Positions 1 through 7,374 of a stretch of DNA of 64,000 bases are shown here, piece by piece. The stretch lies in contig DXJO01000004.1 of the NCBI GenBank assembly GCA_019057475.1, forward strand, positions 62,001-126,000. The letters are read 5' to 3'. The position numbers were made by a program, and so were the translations under genes. Position 1 is the stretch's first letter. Each line of letters opens with the position of its first letter. Source of the stretch: Candidatus Thorarchaeota archaeon (GTDB lineage Archaea; Asgardarchaeota; Thorarchaeia; Thorarchaeales; Thorarchaeaceae). The notes beneath the pieces are model-generated. The model saw nothing but the letters and a program-made list of their open reading frames with translations. It ran no database searches and was not told where the DNA came from.

Positions 1-363
1 TTCGCTATGGCAACAAGTCCGGAAATTGCTTTAATTCTGTGGGCACTGCCAATCTATCCATTGTCTTCAACCGCCGCATTTGCCTTGGGAGCGCGGATTT
101 CCGGAGAGCGTGAGCGTGGTCGCGCGATGTCGCTGGTAAATGGTGCGCAGAATCTCGGCATGGTGCTTGGCCCTCTCATCGGGGGATTCTTTGCCGAACT
201 GATGAATCGGGTTCAACCGGTTTCGTGGGCCAACGTGGCTTTCAATTTTCTCGCTCTCTTCTTGGCACTAGGCCTAGTGCGTCGATTAGGGTGGAGAACT
301 GAAAGAATCAGCCAGACTGACCAACACTTTGAAATAACGGAGCAGCCTCCTGCAAGCATATGA
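1..363 (+). CDS. MFS transporter, C-terminal fragment (starts upstream)
   Basis: The reading frame is open from the first base, so this is the 3' end of a gene that starts before the window. The visible ~120 residues contain an MFS-like cytoplasmic loop rich in Arg/Glu (GERERGRAMS), then a helix with NLGMVLGPLIGG, which resembles the conserved TM5 signature of drug/sugar MFS carriers, and a final hydrophobic helix. The tail is short and hydrophilic. The stop overlaps the next start in an ATGA (360-363), which implies translational coupling with the Ntn hydrolase. The substrate cannot be inferred. Confidence 0.8.
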   Translation, partial: FAMATSPEIALILWALPIYPLSSTAAFALGARISGERERGRAMSLVNGAQNLGMVLGPLIGGFFAELMNRVQPVSWANVAFNFLALFLALGLVRRLGWRTERISQTDQHFEITEQPPASI

Positions 364-1196
364 CTGGTGATTGCACAATCGGAGCCAAGATTGTTGGTGA
401 CAGATACCTCCTTTTCAAGAATCGAGACCTTGTCTATGAAGATTACAAAGACCAATGCATCTTTGAGGATGACATCTTCGCGGTGATTGGCATTAAGATT
501 GGTGCGGGTATTGACATGGGCGCGTCTATTGGTGTCAACCGATGGGGTCTTGCTGCCTGCAACTCAACCGTTCTAATTAATTCTGAAGAAGCGTATGACG
601 TTCTCATGGAGCGCTTGCTACGAAGAGCCAAGACCCTCGATGAGGCCTATGACATCGTGGTGAAATCCCTCGACAGTGGGGAAAGATATCAGTGGGGGAA
701 TTTTGTAATTGCGACGCCCGATGAGGTTGGAGCAATTGAAATCGGCGATGGCGTGTATGAAATCGAGCGTGGCTCAGATTCGATTGCTCGTACGAATCAT
801 CATCTCGTCCTCTCAACAAGGGACGCCCTGCTCAGAGCATCGCCTGAGGAGCGCGAAGCTGGAGGGCCTCTCAGCGCGAGTCAGAACAGAAGGCAGATTG
901 CAGCAAGGATGCTTGAATCCGCAAGGTCCACCCAAGATATAATCGAGATACTCAGTACACACGCCAAGGGAAAGGGCTATGATTCGATATGTCGGCACAG
1001 AACTGGCGTGCGGGGTGAAGACCCGTGGTTGGGTGAAACCTCCTATAGCTATATCATTGAGGTCGAAACGAAGCCGCTTGACTTCCGCATTCATGTTGCA
1101 CCTGGGAACCCTTGCAGTACTACGTACCACGAGGTGCAACTAGACTTCAAAACTTCCAGTGAAGCAAAAGGACAACTAATTCGCGATTTTCCATGA
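360..1196 (+). CDS. Ntn-hydrolase (C45/acyltransferase-like), Cys nucleophile
   Basis: 278 aa. Cys5-Thr6 follows a four-residue leader (MTGD), and an N-R-D triad lies at about 21-23, within the CT...(G/K)NRD pattern of Cys-type N-terminal nucleophile amidases (peptidase C45, isopenicillin-N acyltransferase-like, and related NRDE proteins). In these families the leader is removed autocatalytically and Cys becomes residue 1. The motifs GVNRWGLAACN and the NFVIATPDE strand also fit the fold. The likely activity is amide hydrolysis or acyl transfer on a small molecule; the substrate is unknown. The gene overlaps the MFS stop by 4 nt and is followed after 24 nt by a DHDPS-family gene, so the three may form one catabolic operon. 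Confidence 0.7.
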   Translation: MTGDCTIGAKIVGDRYLLFKNRDLVYEDYKDQCIFEDDIFAVIGIKIGAGIDMGASIGVNRWGLAACNSTVLINSEEAYDVLMERLLRRAKTLDEAYDIVVKSLDSGERYQWGNFVIATPDEVGAIEIGDGVYEIERGSDSIARTNHHLVLSTRDALLRASPEEREAGGPLSASQNRRQIAARMLESARSTQDIIEILSTHAKGKGYDSICRHRTGVRGEDPWLGETSYSYIIEVETKPLDFRIHVAPGNPCSTTYHEVQLDFKTSSEAKGQLIRDFP

Positions 1197-1220
1197 ACAC
1201 GTGGAACAGCTGGTGATCTG

Positions 1221-2120
1221 ATGGACCTCACACGACTTCAACAAGCACTGCAAGGAGTTGCCATAACGACAGCCACTCCTTTTTCTAAAGACCTCCGCTC
1301 AGTAGATCTAGATGCATTGACTGGAAACATGAAGTATCTATTGAGGGCGGACGGGAAGTTACTTGTTCCCTGTGGCAACACCGGAGAGTTCTACGCACTT
1401 ATGTTCGATGAATGGAAGCAGGTGTTGAGAACTACCCTTGATGTTGTTGCTGACAAGATGATAGTGACTGTGGGCATCGGTCACTCCATTGGCACTGCCC
1501 TCGAAATGATCCGGTACGCTGAGACTGAAGGGGCAGATGGAGTAATGGTGATGTACCCTCGGCATGTATTCAGCTCTGAGGAAGGCGTCCTGAACTACTA
1601 TCGAAGAATCATAGATGCGGCAAAGGAAGTTGGCGTAGTCCTGTACAAGAAGGGTCCGCTCTTGACGGATGAAGTCTTGAGTAAGTTACTAGAGAGCGGC
1701 AAAGTCGCAGGCGTGAAGTATGCTTACGGCCGAATAGTCAACTTCGCCAGGACGGTATACACACTTGGAGAAGATGTGATTTGGTCTTGCGGCGTCGCAG
1801 AGAGGTTCGCTCCATTCTATTGGCTCGCAGGCGCAAGAGGCCTCACGACTGGTCTTGGCAACTTTGCACCAAAGGTTTCACTTGGGATGTTCGATGCTCT
1901 GGTCAGGAGTGATTGGACTGAAGCAATGCGTATTCACAAGATGATAACTCCTCTTGAGGACTTGCGTGAGGGGCGAGGTAGTGCAAATAATGTTCCTGTG
2001 GTAAAGGCTGTGATGGACTCCTTGGGATTAGCTGGAGGAAACTGCCGACCTCCCATTCACAAGCTAACTGAGGCCGAAAGGCAGGCAGCGATTGATGCAG
2101 TTTCGGGATGGGGTCTCTAG
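1221..2120 (+). CDS. Dihydrodipicolinate synthase/N-acetylneuraminate lyase family protein
   Basis: 299 aa, the usual length for this class I aldolase TIM barrel. The pyruvate-binding loop is present as CGNTGEFYAL (51-60), the conserved Tyr is about 142 (VLYKKG), and the Schiff-base Lys is about 166 (AGVKYAYG). The GNTGEF form and the lack of lysine-pathway neighbours make a catabolic aldolase or dehydratase (2-keto acid substrates) more likely than DapA itself; that is inference. It is the third gene of the MFS/Ntn-hydrolase unit. It ends with TAG, 10 nt from the convergent amidohydrolase. Confidence 0.85.
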   Translation: MDLTRLQQALQGVAITTATPFSKDLRSVDLDALTGNMKYLLRADGKLLVPCGNTGEFYALMFDEWKQVLRTTLDVVADKMIVTVGIGHSIGTALEMIRYAETEGADGVMVMYPRHVFSSEEGVLNYYRRIIDAAKEVGVVLYKKGPLLTDEVLSKLLESGKVAGVKYAYGRIVNFARTVYTLGEDVIWSCGVAERFAPFYWLAGARGLTTGLGNFAPKVSLGMFDALVRSDWTEAMRIHKMITPLEDLREGRGSANNVPVVKAVMDSLGLAGGNCRPPIHKLTEAERQAAIDAVSGWGL

Positions 2121-2129
2121 ACCAAGCAC

Positions 2130-3320
2130 TTACTCCAGAAGTATCTTCTTGCCATTGATGAAGACCTGCAAAACTTCACTGTAGAAGTCGAATGGGTCAC
2201 CAGACCAAATCACTAAATCTGCATCTTTGCCCGGTTCAAGAGAGCCCACTCGGTCTTCAATCGCAAGGATCTCAGCAGGATTCAGAGTGACACACTTCAA
2301 GGCGTCTTCACGGCTCATGCCATGCTTAATCGCATACATTGGCAGGAGGGGGAAATAGTTCATTGGCGTGAGCGAGTCTGTCTGAAGCGCTACCTTCACA
2401 CCAGCCTTGTTGAGAATGACTGCTGTCTTGAAGCCACGCTCTTTTACTTCCGGTTTGGTGACCCAGAGCATGGTAGGCCCAATAACTGCTGGGACTCCCT
2501 TCCTGGCTATGTACTTGGCAATCTTGTGGCCTTCTGTGCAGTGGATGATAACGAGCCTTAGGTTGAACTCTTCTGCGATTCTAATGATGGTAGCTATGTC
2601 ATCAGCCCGATGAGAATGTGCATGAAGTGGTATCTGTCTCTTGAGAACCTTGGCGATGGTTTCTAGACCCAAGTCTCTCTTGGGCGGCTTAGGTATCGCT
2701 TCACCTTTCTCCTTCGCCTCTCTGGCTTTCGCACCGAAGGCTTTCCACTCGTCCAAGTAATTCTGACCATTTGTGAGTGTCTTTCTCAGAAGTGCGGCAA
2801 CACCCATCCGAGTCGAAGGCATTCTCTTGTTGTCTACTCCATGTACTCTTTTTGGGTTCTCTCCAAGTGCGATCTTGAGCGCAGATGGAGACATCACAAT
2901 CATCTCATCAACGACATTGCCGCCCATTGGCTTGATAACAAAAGCCTCACCAGATACCACGTTCCCTGACCCGGGACCGGTATTGATGCAGGTCACGCCT
3001 CCTCTTGTTATCTCCTTGAGTGACGCTTCGAACGGGTTGAAGCCGTCCATACCGCGCATCTCAGGAGTGATTGGAGTTGTCATCTCATTCCCGTCCATTC
3101 CAGCCCACCCAATCGAACCGTCGAACAATCCGTGGTGACAATGCGCGTCAATGAAGCCTGGCAATACATACTGTCCCTTGGCATTAATCTTCTTGGCCTT
3201 GGTGGGTATAGTTATCGATTTGCCAACCTTGACGATTTTGCCCTTGTCAAACAGAACAATGCCATTCTTTATCACGCCCTGTACGGGGCACATTATCGTT
3301 GCATTTGTAATCGCAATCAT
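2130..3320 (-). CDS. Amidohydrolase-superfamily metal-dependent hydrolase
   Basis: 396 aa. A short N-terminal beta-sandwich is followed by the metal motif PGFIDAHCH (His60, His62), then later His pairs (LHAHSH near 235, a following IIHC), and an Asp in ALQTDS, the barrel ligands of imidazolonepropionase/prolidase-like amidohydrolases. The C-terminal strand contains the classical GSLEPGKDADLVIWSGDPF signature. A soluble cytoplasmic enzyme cleaving an amide or imide C-N bond is expected; the substrate is not evident. It is convergent with the aldolase and is followed downstream (3' side of the minus strand) only by that gene. Confidence 0.85.
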   Translation of the reverse strand: MIAITNATIMCPVQGVIKNGIVLFDKGKIVKVGKSITIPTKAKKINAKGQYVLPGFIDAHCHHGLFDGSIGWAGMDGNEMTTPITPEMRGMDGFNPFEASLKEITRGGVTCINTGPGSGNVVSGEAFVIKPMGGNVVDEMIVMSPSALKIALGENPKRVHGVDNKRMPSTRMGVAALLRKTLTNGQNYLDEWKAFGAKAREAKEKGEAIPKPPKRDLGLETIAKVLKRQIPLHAHSHRADDIATIIRIAEEFNLRLVIIHCTEGHKIAKYIARKGVPAVIGPTMLWVTKPEVKERGFKTAVILNKAGVKVALQTDSLTPMNYFPLLPMYAIKHGMSREDALKCVTLNPAEILAIEDRVGSLEPGKDADLVIWSGDPFDFYSEVLQVFINGKKILLE

Positions 3321-3388
3321 GCTCGCTCATCCACTTGCAGGTACATCATGGTGTTGAGAAAAGTCTTCTCGTTTGTGAGGGGCATCTG

Positions 3389-4384
3389 CTACTTGCTTGG
3401 TGCGGCCTTCCAGTCAAGAATATGTGCCATCCAACCAGCAGTTCGTGCCATGGCAAACAGTGAGGTGTTGAGTTCTGCGGGTATGCCCAAAGTTGTGTAA
3501 ACAGCAGCATTGTAGAGATCCACGTTTGGATGCAGTGTCAACCCCTTTCGTTCACGCGCAAGCAATGGTCCCACGCTCGCCACTTCCTCCACGAGTTTGT
3601 AGAGTTGGTCATGCCTTGTTCCTAAGGCACGTCTCTTGAGGATGTTTCTTAGGATCACTGCTCTTGGATCAATTGTGCGATAAATCCTATGTCCGATCCC
3701 AAATATCCTCTGTCCTGAGTCCAGCCTCTTTGCCAGCTTGGCTCTAACCATGGTCGGATCAGCGATATCCTCTATCATCTTCATGGCTCTTAGGCCGGCT
3801 CCATGATGAAGAGGGTTTCCGTGAATTAACAATGCGGAACCTAGAGCTTCAGAGAGGGAAACCCCAGCTTTGACCCCACGTTCCAGCGCAGAGAGCGAGG
3901 GATTATCGGGGTCGTCCATGTGAAGAATGACCGTGGTTTCAAGGTCCTTAAGGTCTCGAGTCGATGGAAGTGATCCTGTTAGCGTCCAGATGAAGTTGGC
4001 CACATGGTTCAGATCCGTTCTTGGTTCGATGAGTTTGAGTTTCTCACACTCCCGCCAAGAGTTCGCAATCACAATGGGGGTGAGAGCAACCATTGTGAGC
4101 AGAGTTTCAAATTGATCTAGGCGAAGCTCCGTTCTAATCATATTAAGACTCTCACTCAGCCAAATCAGAGCAGACATGCAGTCGCCTTTTTGTACGGAAC
4201 CCAAACTTAGAGTTTCAATAGCTGATTCTCGCAGGCGTATTATCGAGGACACAAAATCATCATGCTGTTCCGCGGAAGGACGGCTGCTGTGAACCAACAG
4301 ATAGAGAATGGACTCGAAATCATAATCCAGAGCCAAGTCGGCTACATTTAGTCCCCTGAATAAGCTGTCCTTCCTCGGGGTCAA
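3389..4384 (-). CDS. Citrate synthase family protein, short N-terminus
   Basis: 331 aa from a TTG start. The large- and small-domain motifs are visible: H in ILHMDDPDN (~152), NPLHHGAG (~193), the GIGHRIYR catalytic loop (~230), and PNVDLYNA carrying the catalytic Asp (~288). So the His/His/Asp triad is intact. Usual archaeal citrate synthases are ~370-380 aa; the alignment here begins at the LFRGLNVADLA segment, so the first ~30 residues of the family are absent. An in-frame TAA lies just upstream, so no longer start is possible. It may be a citrate, 2-methylcitrate or divergent synthase. There is no adjacent TCA gene. Confidence 0.8.
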   Translation of the reverse strand: MTPRKDSLFRGLNVADLALDYDFESILYLLVHSSRPSAEQHDDFVSSIIRLRESAIETLSLGSVQKGDCMSALIWLSESLNMIRTELRLDQFETLLTMVALTPIVIANSWRECEKLKLIEPRTDLNHVANFIWTLTGSLPSTRDLKDLETTVILHMDDPDNPSLSALERGVKAGVSLSEALGSALLIHGNPLHHGAGLRAMKMIEDIADPTMVRAKLAKRLDSGQRIFGIGHRIYRTIDPRAVILRNILKRRALGTRHDQLYKLVEEVASVGPLLARERKGLTLHPNVDLYNAAVYTTLGIPAELNTSLFAMARTAGWMAHILDWKAAPSK

Positions 4385-4545
4385 TTCTACTTATGGGTTG
4401 CAAGAAACTCTTCCAGTTCGACCCCGCCCAATCAAGCTGATAAGGCTAGCTATTATGGGTCACTTGCAAACTGATTCGGGGTGAACAGTTAAGTTATGTA
4501 GTGAAGCAATGAGCATCGATGCTTGAAGTGGAGGGATGAATACCT

Positions 4546-5583
4546 GTGGTACGACCCGGTCCAGGCTGTGCTGTTTGGGAGATCACACTGAAGTGCAATC
4601 TGAATTGCATGCATTGCGGCTCCGCAGCTGGAAAAGCACGAAGCGATGAGCTTACCACAGATGAAGCACTGCAACTATGTGATGACCTGAAAGGCATCGG
4701 TTGTCAGGGCGTCGCTATGATGGGTGGCGAGCCACTACTTAGAAAAGATTGGCCATCTATCGCAGAGCGAGTACGCGAAGTAGGCATGGACCTGTCGATT
4801 ATCACTAACGGGTACAAAATCACTGAGAGCAAATTTCAGCGAATCTTCGATGTCAACCCCGAGTTGGTTACAGTAAGTATTGATGGCGGGCACGCCGCTA
4901 TTCATGATACGATACGCGGAGTTCCGGGCTCCTTCAAACAGGTAGTAGCAACTCTTCGCCGACTCGTGAAATCTGGCTTGCCAACTGGTGTCATCACCAC
5001 TGTCCACAAGATGAACCTAGGCGAGCTTCCCACTATCCGAAAATTCTTGCTGGGCACGGGCGTAGCGTGGCAGATACAGATGGCCACGCCCTACGGGCGT
5101 CTTACATATGATCATGTTCTCTCAAAGGAAGAATACTATTCACTGGCTCTATTCATTGCTGCCACCCGGAAGAGGTACTCCAAGAAGGAGCTCATGATTG
5201 CAGGTGCACATGACATGGGCTACTTCTCACGGGTTCTCCCCCCCTTGCAAGTGTATCCGTGGCAAGGCTGTCAAGCTGGCATCTCAACACTTGGGATTGA
5301 GAGCAATGGAAACATCCTTGGGTGTCTTGCATTGCCTCCGGAGTACGTGGAGGGCAACATTCGCGAACGGCCTCTGAAAGAGATCTGGAACGATGACGCT
5401 TTTTCCTCGTACACTCGCAGAGTTCGGCGGACTGACTTGGGCAGCGAGTGCGCCAGCTGTACATACAGTAAGATATGCAAGGGTGGCTGTTCTGCCGTTT
5501 CTCATTCGATGGCAGGTGGACTTCATCGAGATCCATATTGCCTTCGTCTTATTGAAGAGGGACTCAAGAAAAGCAACAGTTGA
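4546..5583 (+). CDS. Radical SAM/SPASM protein, candidate peptide maturase
   Basis: 345 aa, GTG start with a GGAGGG site at 4530-4535; an in-frame TGA at 4537 excludes a longer form. The radical SAM cluster motif CxxxCxxC is at Cys17/21/24, and the SAM-binding GGEP is at 60-63. The C-terminal SPASM domain is complete: Cys242, then G255-x4-C260, then C-x2-C-x5-C-x3-C at 302/305/311/315, and Cys332. This is the seven-cysteine layout of enzymes that carry two auxiliary Fe-S clusters (PqqE, MftC and sactisynthase types). It lies 44 bp upstream of four paralogous small proteins with a conserved C-terminal tail, then a methyltransferase. A role in modifying those tails is inference. Alternatives are a heme-biosynthesis (AhbC/D) type or an enzyme maturase. 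Confidence 0.85.
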   Translation: MVRPGPGCAVWEITLKCNLNCMHCGSAAGKARSDELTTDEALQLCDDLKGIGCQGVAMMGGEPLLRKDWPSIAERVREVGMDLSIITNGYKITESKFQRIFDVNPELVTVSIDGGHAAIHDTIRGVPGSFKQVVATLRRLVKSGLPTGVITTVHKMNLGELPTIRKFLLGTGVAWQIQMATPYGRLTYDHVLSKEEYYSLALFIAATRKRYSKKELMIAGAHDMGYFSRVLPPLQVYPWQGCQAGISTLGIESNGNILGCLALPPEYVEGNIRERPLKEIWNDDAFSSYTRRVRRTDLGSECASCTYSKICKGGCSAVSHSMAGGLHRDPYCLRLIEEGLKKSNS

Positions 5584-5627
5584 CATCTTGGGAAAAACAT
5601 TTCTTCTAAGGACTACTCTATTACATC

Positions 5628-5993
5628 ATGTCATTGATGGATATGATTCCAGTTGGGATTGAACTACTCCGACTTAGTGGGCGAGACGGCGTGTACGCTA
5701 TTCTATCACGGGTGTTCAAAGCTCAACCGACACCTCTGGCATATAGAAGAAGAATCAGGCCGCTCGGCGCTAGCGTAGGATTGTCAGAGGCTGAGGTTGA
5801 CGAGGTTATTAGCGGGAGTTCTAATGTTACGGTCCTTCCATCTTGGTTGAAGTGGGGTCTTGTTGCTTTCATAGTCGTTGTGTTGATTCTTAGTGCCATC
5901 GCGGTGACCGGGTCGTACGTGCCCTGGTATACGAATCCGACCTACGTTCCAGGTACCGACTATGCAAGCATCAGGCCTAAGGATTTCTTGTAG
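5628..5993 (+). CDS. Small membrane protein, paralogue 1 of 4 (candidate modified-peptide precursor)
   Basis: 121 aa. The N-terminal ~75 residues are predicted soluble and helical, with the family segment LGASVGLSEAEV (~47-58) and VTVLPSWLK before one TM helix (~78-98). A 23-residue tail follows, containing TYVPGTDY and SIRPKDFL at the very end. The tail matches paralogues 2-4 as T-Y-[VL]-P-G-T-x-Y-[AG]-[SA]-I-x-P-[KR]-D-F. No cysteine is present, so thioether chemistry would be impossible. It starts 44 bp after the radical SAM gene, with no clear ribosome site. The family was not recognised; the precursor role is inferred from the neighbours. Confidence 0.75.
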   Translation: MSLMDMIPVGIELLRLSGRDGVYAILSRVFKAQPTPLAYRRRIRPLGASVGLSEAEVDEVISGSSNVTVLPSWLKWGLVAFIVVVLILSAIAVTGSYVPWYTNPTYVPGTDYASIRPKDFL

Positions 5994-6113
5994 GAATGGC
6001 CTATTGAGTTCGTGCATATACCTAAAGATCAAGTGGCATTACGCTATTCAATGAATTATCTCATCCCTTTGCGTTGCGTAAGTTTCTTATTGGAGTTAGT
6101 CTAATGTTCATAC

Positions 6114-6446
6114 ATGCTTCTAGATAAACCTCCCACCGTCGGACTTGACATCCTCCGTACCCGGGGCGGAGAGCGTCTTTACCGATTGATTCTTCGAATT
6201 GCGGGGATTCCAACAGTCAGGGCAATGCCCTCGAAGGAATTAGTGCGTCTTGGAGCCAAGGTCGGGCTTGAAGCGTCGGAGGTTGAACAGGTTGCAGAGA
6301 GCAGACCTGATGTAAATGTGCTTCCCGATTGGTTGAAGGCAATTCTAGCCCTCATTGTGATTGTTGGCTCGTACTATCTGGGGCGAAGAATGACCTATCT
6401 CCCCGGGACGTTGTATGGAGCCATAGGTCCACGGGACTTCTTGTAG
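6114..6446 (+). CDS. Small membrane protein, paralogue 2 of 4 (candidate modified-peptide precursor)
   Basis: 110 aa, the shortest copy. The N-terminal helix region contains LGAKVGLEASEV (~44-55) and VNVLPDWLK (~72-80), both shared with paralogue 1. One TM segment (~81-93) is followed by GRR and the tail TYLPGTLYGAIGPRDFL, which ends the protein. No cysteine. The 3' flank resembles that of paralogue 1 at DNA level (a shared GTAGGAATGG around both stops and a GCATTACGC block 40-60 bp later), which points to duplication. A T-rich TATA-like stretch at about 6082-6091 lies ~25-30 nt ahead of the ATG, consistent with a leaderless transcript. Confidence 0.75.
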   Translation: MLLDKPPTVGLDILRTRGGERLYRLILRIAGIPTVRAMPSKELVRLGAKVGLEASEVEQVAESRPDVNVLPDWLKAILALIVIVGSYYLGRRMTYLPGTLYGAIGPRDFL

Positions 6447-6507
6447 GAATGGTCCAGAGGGTTCATCTGAATAACTTGGAAACTGGCTTGCATTACGCGT
6501 ATCAATA

Positions 6508-6517
6508 GCTTTTATGC
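6508..6517 (+). promoter_or_regulatory. TATA-like box of small-protein paralogue 3
   Basis: GCTTTTATGC is centred about 28 nt before the ATG at 6540, where an archaeal TATA box would place transcription start at or next to the initiation codon. There is no ribosome-binding site in the short interval, as expected for a leaderless mRNA. Confidence 0.45.
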
Positions 6518-6539
6518 TTCGGAGCCCTACCGTCTTCTC

Positions 6540-6923
6540 ATGACTTGGAGGGAATCCATTCTCTATGAACTGAACGCAACTCGCTTTCGACGGCTAGGCG
6601 GGCTTGGAGGGCTCAAAGATTGGGTGTGCGGTTTCTTAGCAACTTCAGTTCTTGATACAGAGAAAGCCGAGCAGTTAGGCGCTCAAGCTGGTCTGACTTC
6701 CGACGAGGTTGGAGCTGTTATGGACGCTCGAATGAGCAGAAAAGAGAGCATCCTGTTCAAGCTGACGGTAGTAGTTTTTACGCTCATAATTGTGGGAGCA
6801 GTTATTATGGCAGACCCATTAGGTGTTTTTGGCCAATACCCCGCCACCAACACCACGTACGTGCCGGGTACGCGCTATGGCAGCATCAGCCCGAAGGACT
6901 TCCAGTGGGGATTCGCACATTAA
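6540..6923 (+). CDS. Small membrane protein, paralogue 3 of 4 (candidate modified-peptide precursor)
   Basis: 127 aa. It starts MTWRESILYEL, closely matching the corrected start of paralogue 4. LGAQAGLTSDEV (~46-57) is the family segment. RKESILFKL introduces a TM helix (~72-92), followed by a ~35-residue tail with TTYVPGTRYGSISPKDF, and unlike the other copies six further residues (QWGFAH). The only cysteine is in the N-terminal region. A good TATA-like box (6508-6517) sits about 28 nt before the ATG, so the mRNA is probably leaderless. It pairs with paralogue 4 as a more recent duplicate; function unknown. Confidence 0.75.
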   Translation: MTWRESILYELNATRFRRLGGLGGLKDWVCGFLATSVLDTEKAEQLGAQAGLTSDEVGAVMDARMSRKESILFKLTVVVFTLIIVGAVIMADPLGVFGQYPATNTTYVPGTRYGSISPKDFQWGFAH

Positions 6924-7000
6924 CACTTGTCGATTATTCAGGGCCAGTCGCTCTACGCCAACCGATAATCTTAACGGCTTTGACCCCATACTATACAACT

Positions 7001-7369
7001 ATGAATTGGATGGAACTCTGTCTGTATCAACTGGATGTGGTTTCTATCCGAGGGAGCCGCCGCTTCCTTGGGCCTATGGAATGGCTTCGCAGTTTCTTGA
7101 CAAAACCAGTCCTTGGGTCAGAGAAGATCGAGCTGCTCGGTGCTCAAGCAGGTCTCGAACCCAATGAGGCTCGAGACGCAGTAAGCATGCCCGCAAGCAA
7201 GGGTGAGAGCATAGTGTTCAAGCTGGTTGTGGGGATTGTGCTTTTCTCAATCTTGATTTCGATTGTGATTATGAGCCCAATAGGCGCCTACATCAATCAG
7301 GAGCTCTTCAACACAACTTACCTGCCAGGGACACTCTATGGAAGCATCAGTCCGAAAGACTTCAGGTAA
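7001..7369 (+). CDS. Small membrane protein, paralogue 4 of 4 (candidate modified-peptide precursor)
   Basis: 122 aa from the ATG at 7001. The frame is open upstream to 6905, but alignment to paralogue 3 (MNWMELCLYQL versus MTWRESILYEL) fixes the start here. LGAQAGLEPNEA (~47-58), KGESIVFKL, and a TM helix (~72-92) are followed by the tail TTYLPGTLYGSISPKDFR ending the protein. The stop is 5 nt ahead of the methyltransferase ATG, so these two are very likely cotranscribed. As in the other copies, the tail carries two conserved Tyr, a Pro-Gly-Thr turn, and a terminal Pro-Lys-Asp-Phe, and has no cysteine. Confidence 0.75.
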   Translation: MNWMELCLYQLDVVSIRGSRRFLGPMEWLRSFLTKPVLGSEKIELLGAQAGLEPNEARDAVSMPASKGESIVFKLVVGIVLFSILISIVIMSPIGAYINQELFNTTYLPGTLYGSISPKDFR

Positions 7370-7374
7370 GCACG

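Noticed and set aside
4501-4545. Idea that the radical SAM gene starts further upstream
   Set aside because: An in-frame TGA at 4537 closes the frame, leaving the GTG at 4546.
4546-5583. Assignment of the radical SAM protein as a heme (AhbC/AhbD) enzyme
   Set aside because: No heme-pathway gene lies nearby, whereas four small paralogous proteins follow directly; kept as an alternative in the feature note.
6823-7167. Plus-strand open frame across paralogues 3 and 4
   Set aside because: It lies in another frame of two clear paralogues and has no resemblance to any protein.
5628-7369. The conserved tail as an archaeosortase (PGF-CTERM-type) sorting signal
   Set aside because: Such signals place the motif before a TM helix and a basic end; here the motif follows the TM helix at the very C-terminus.
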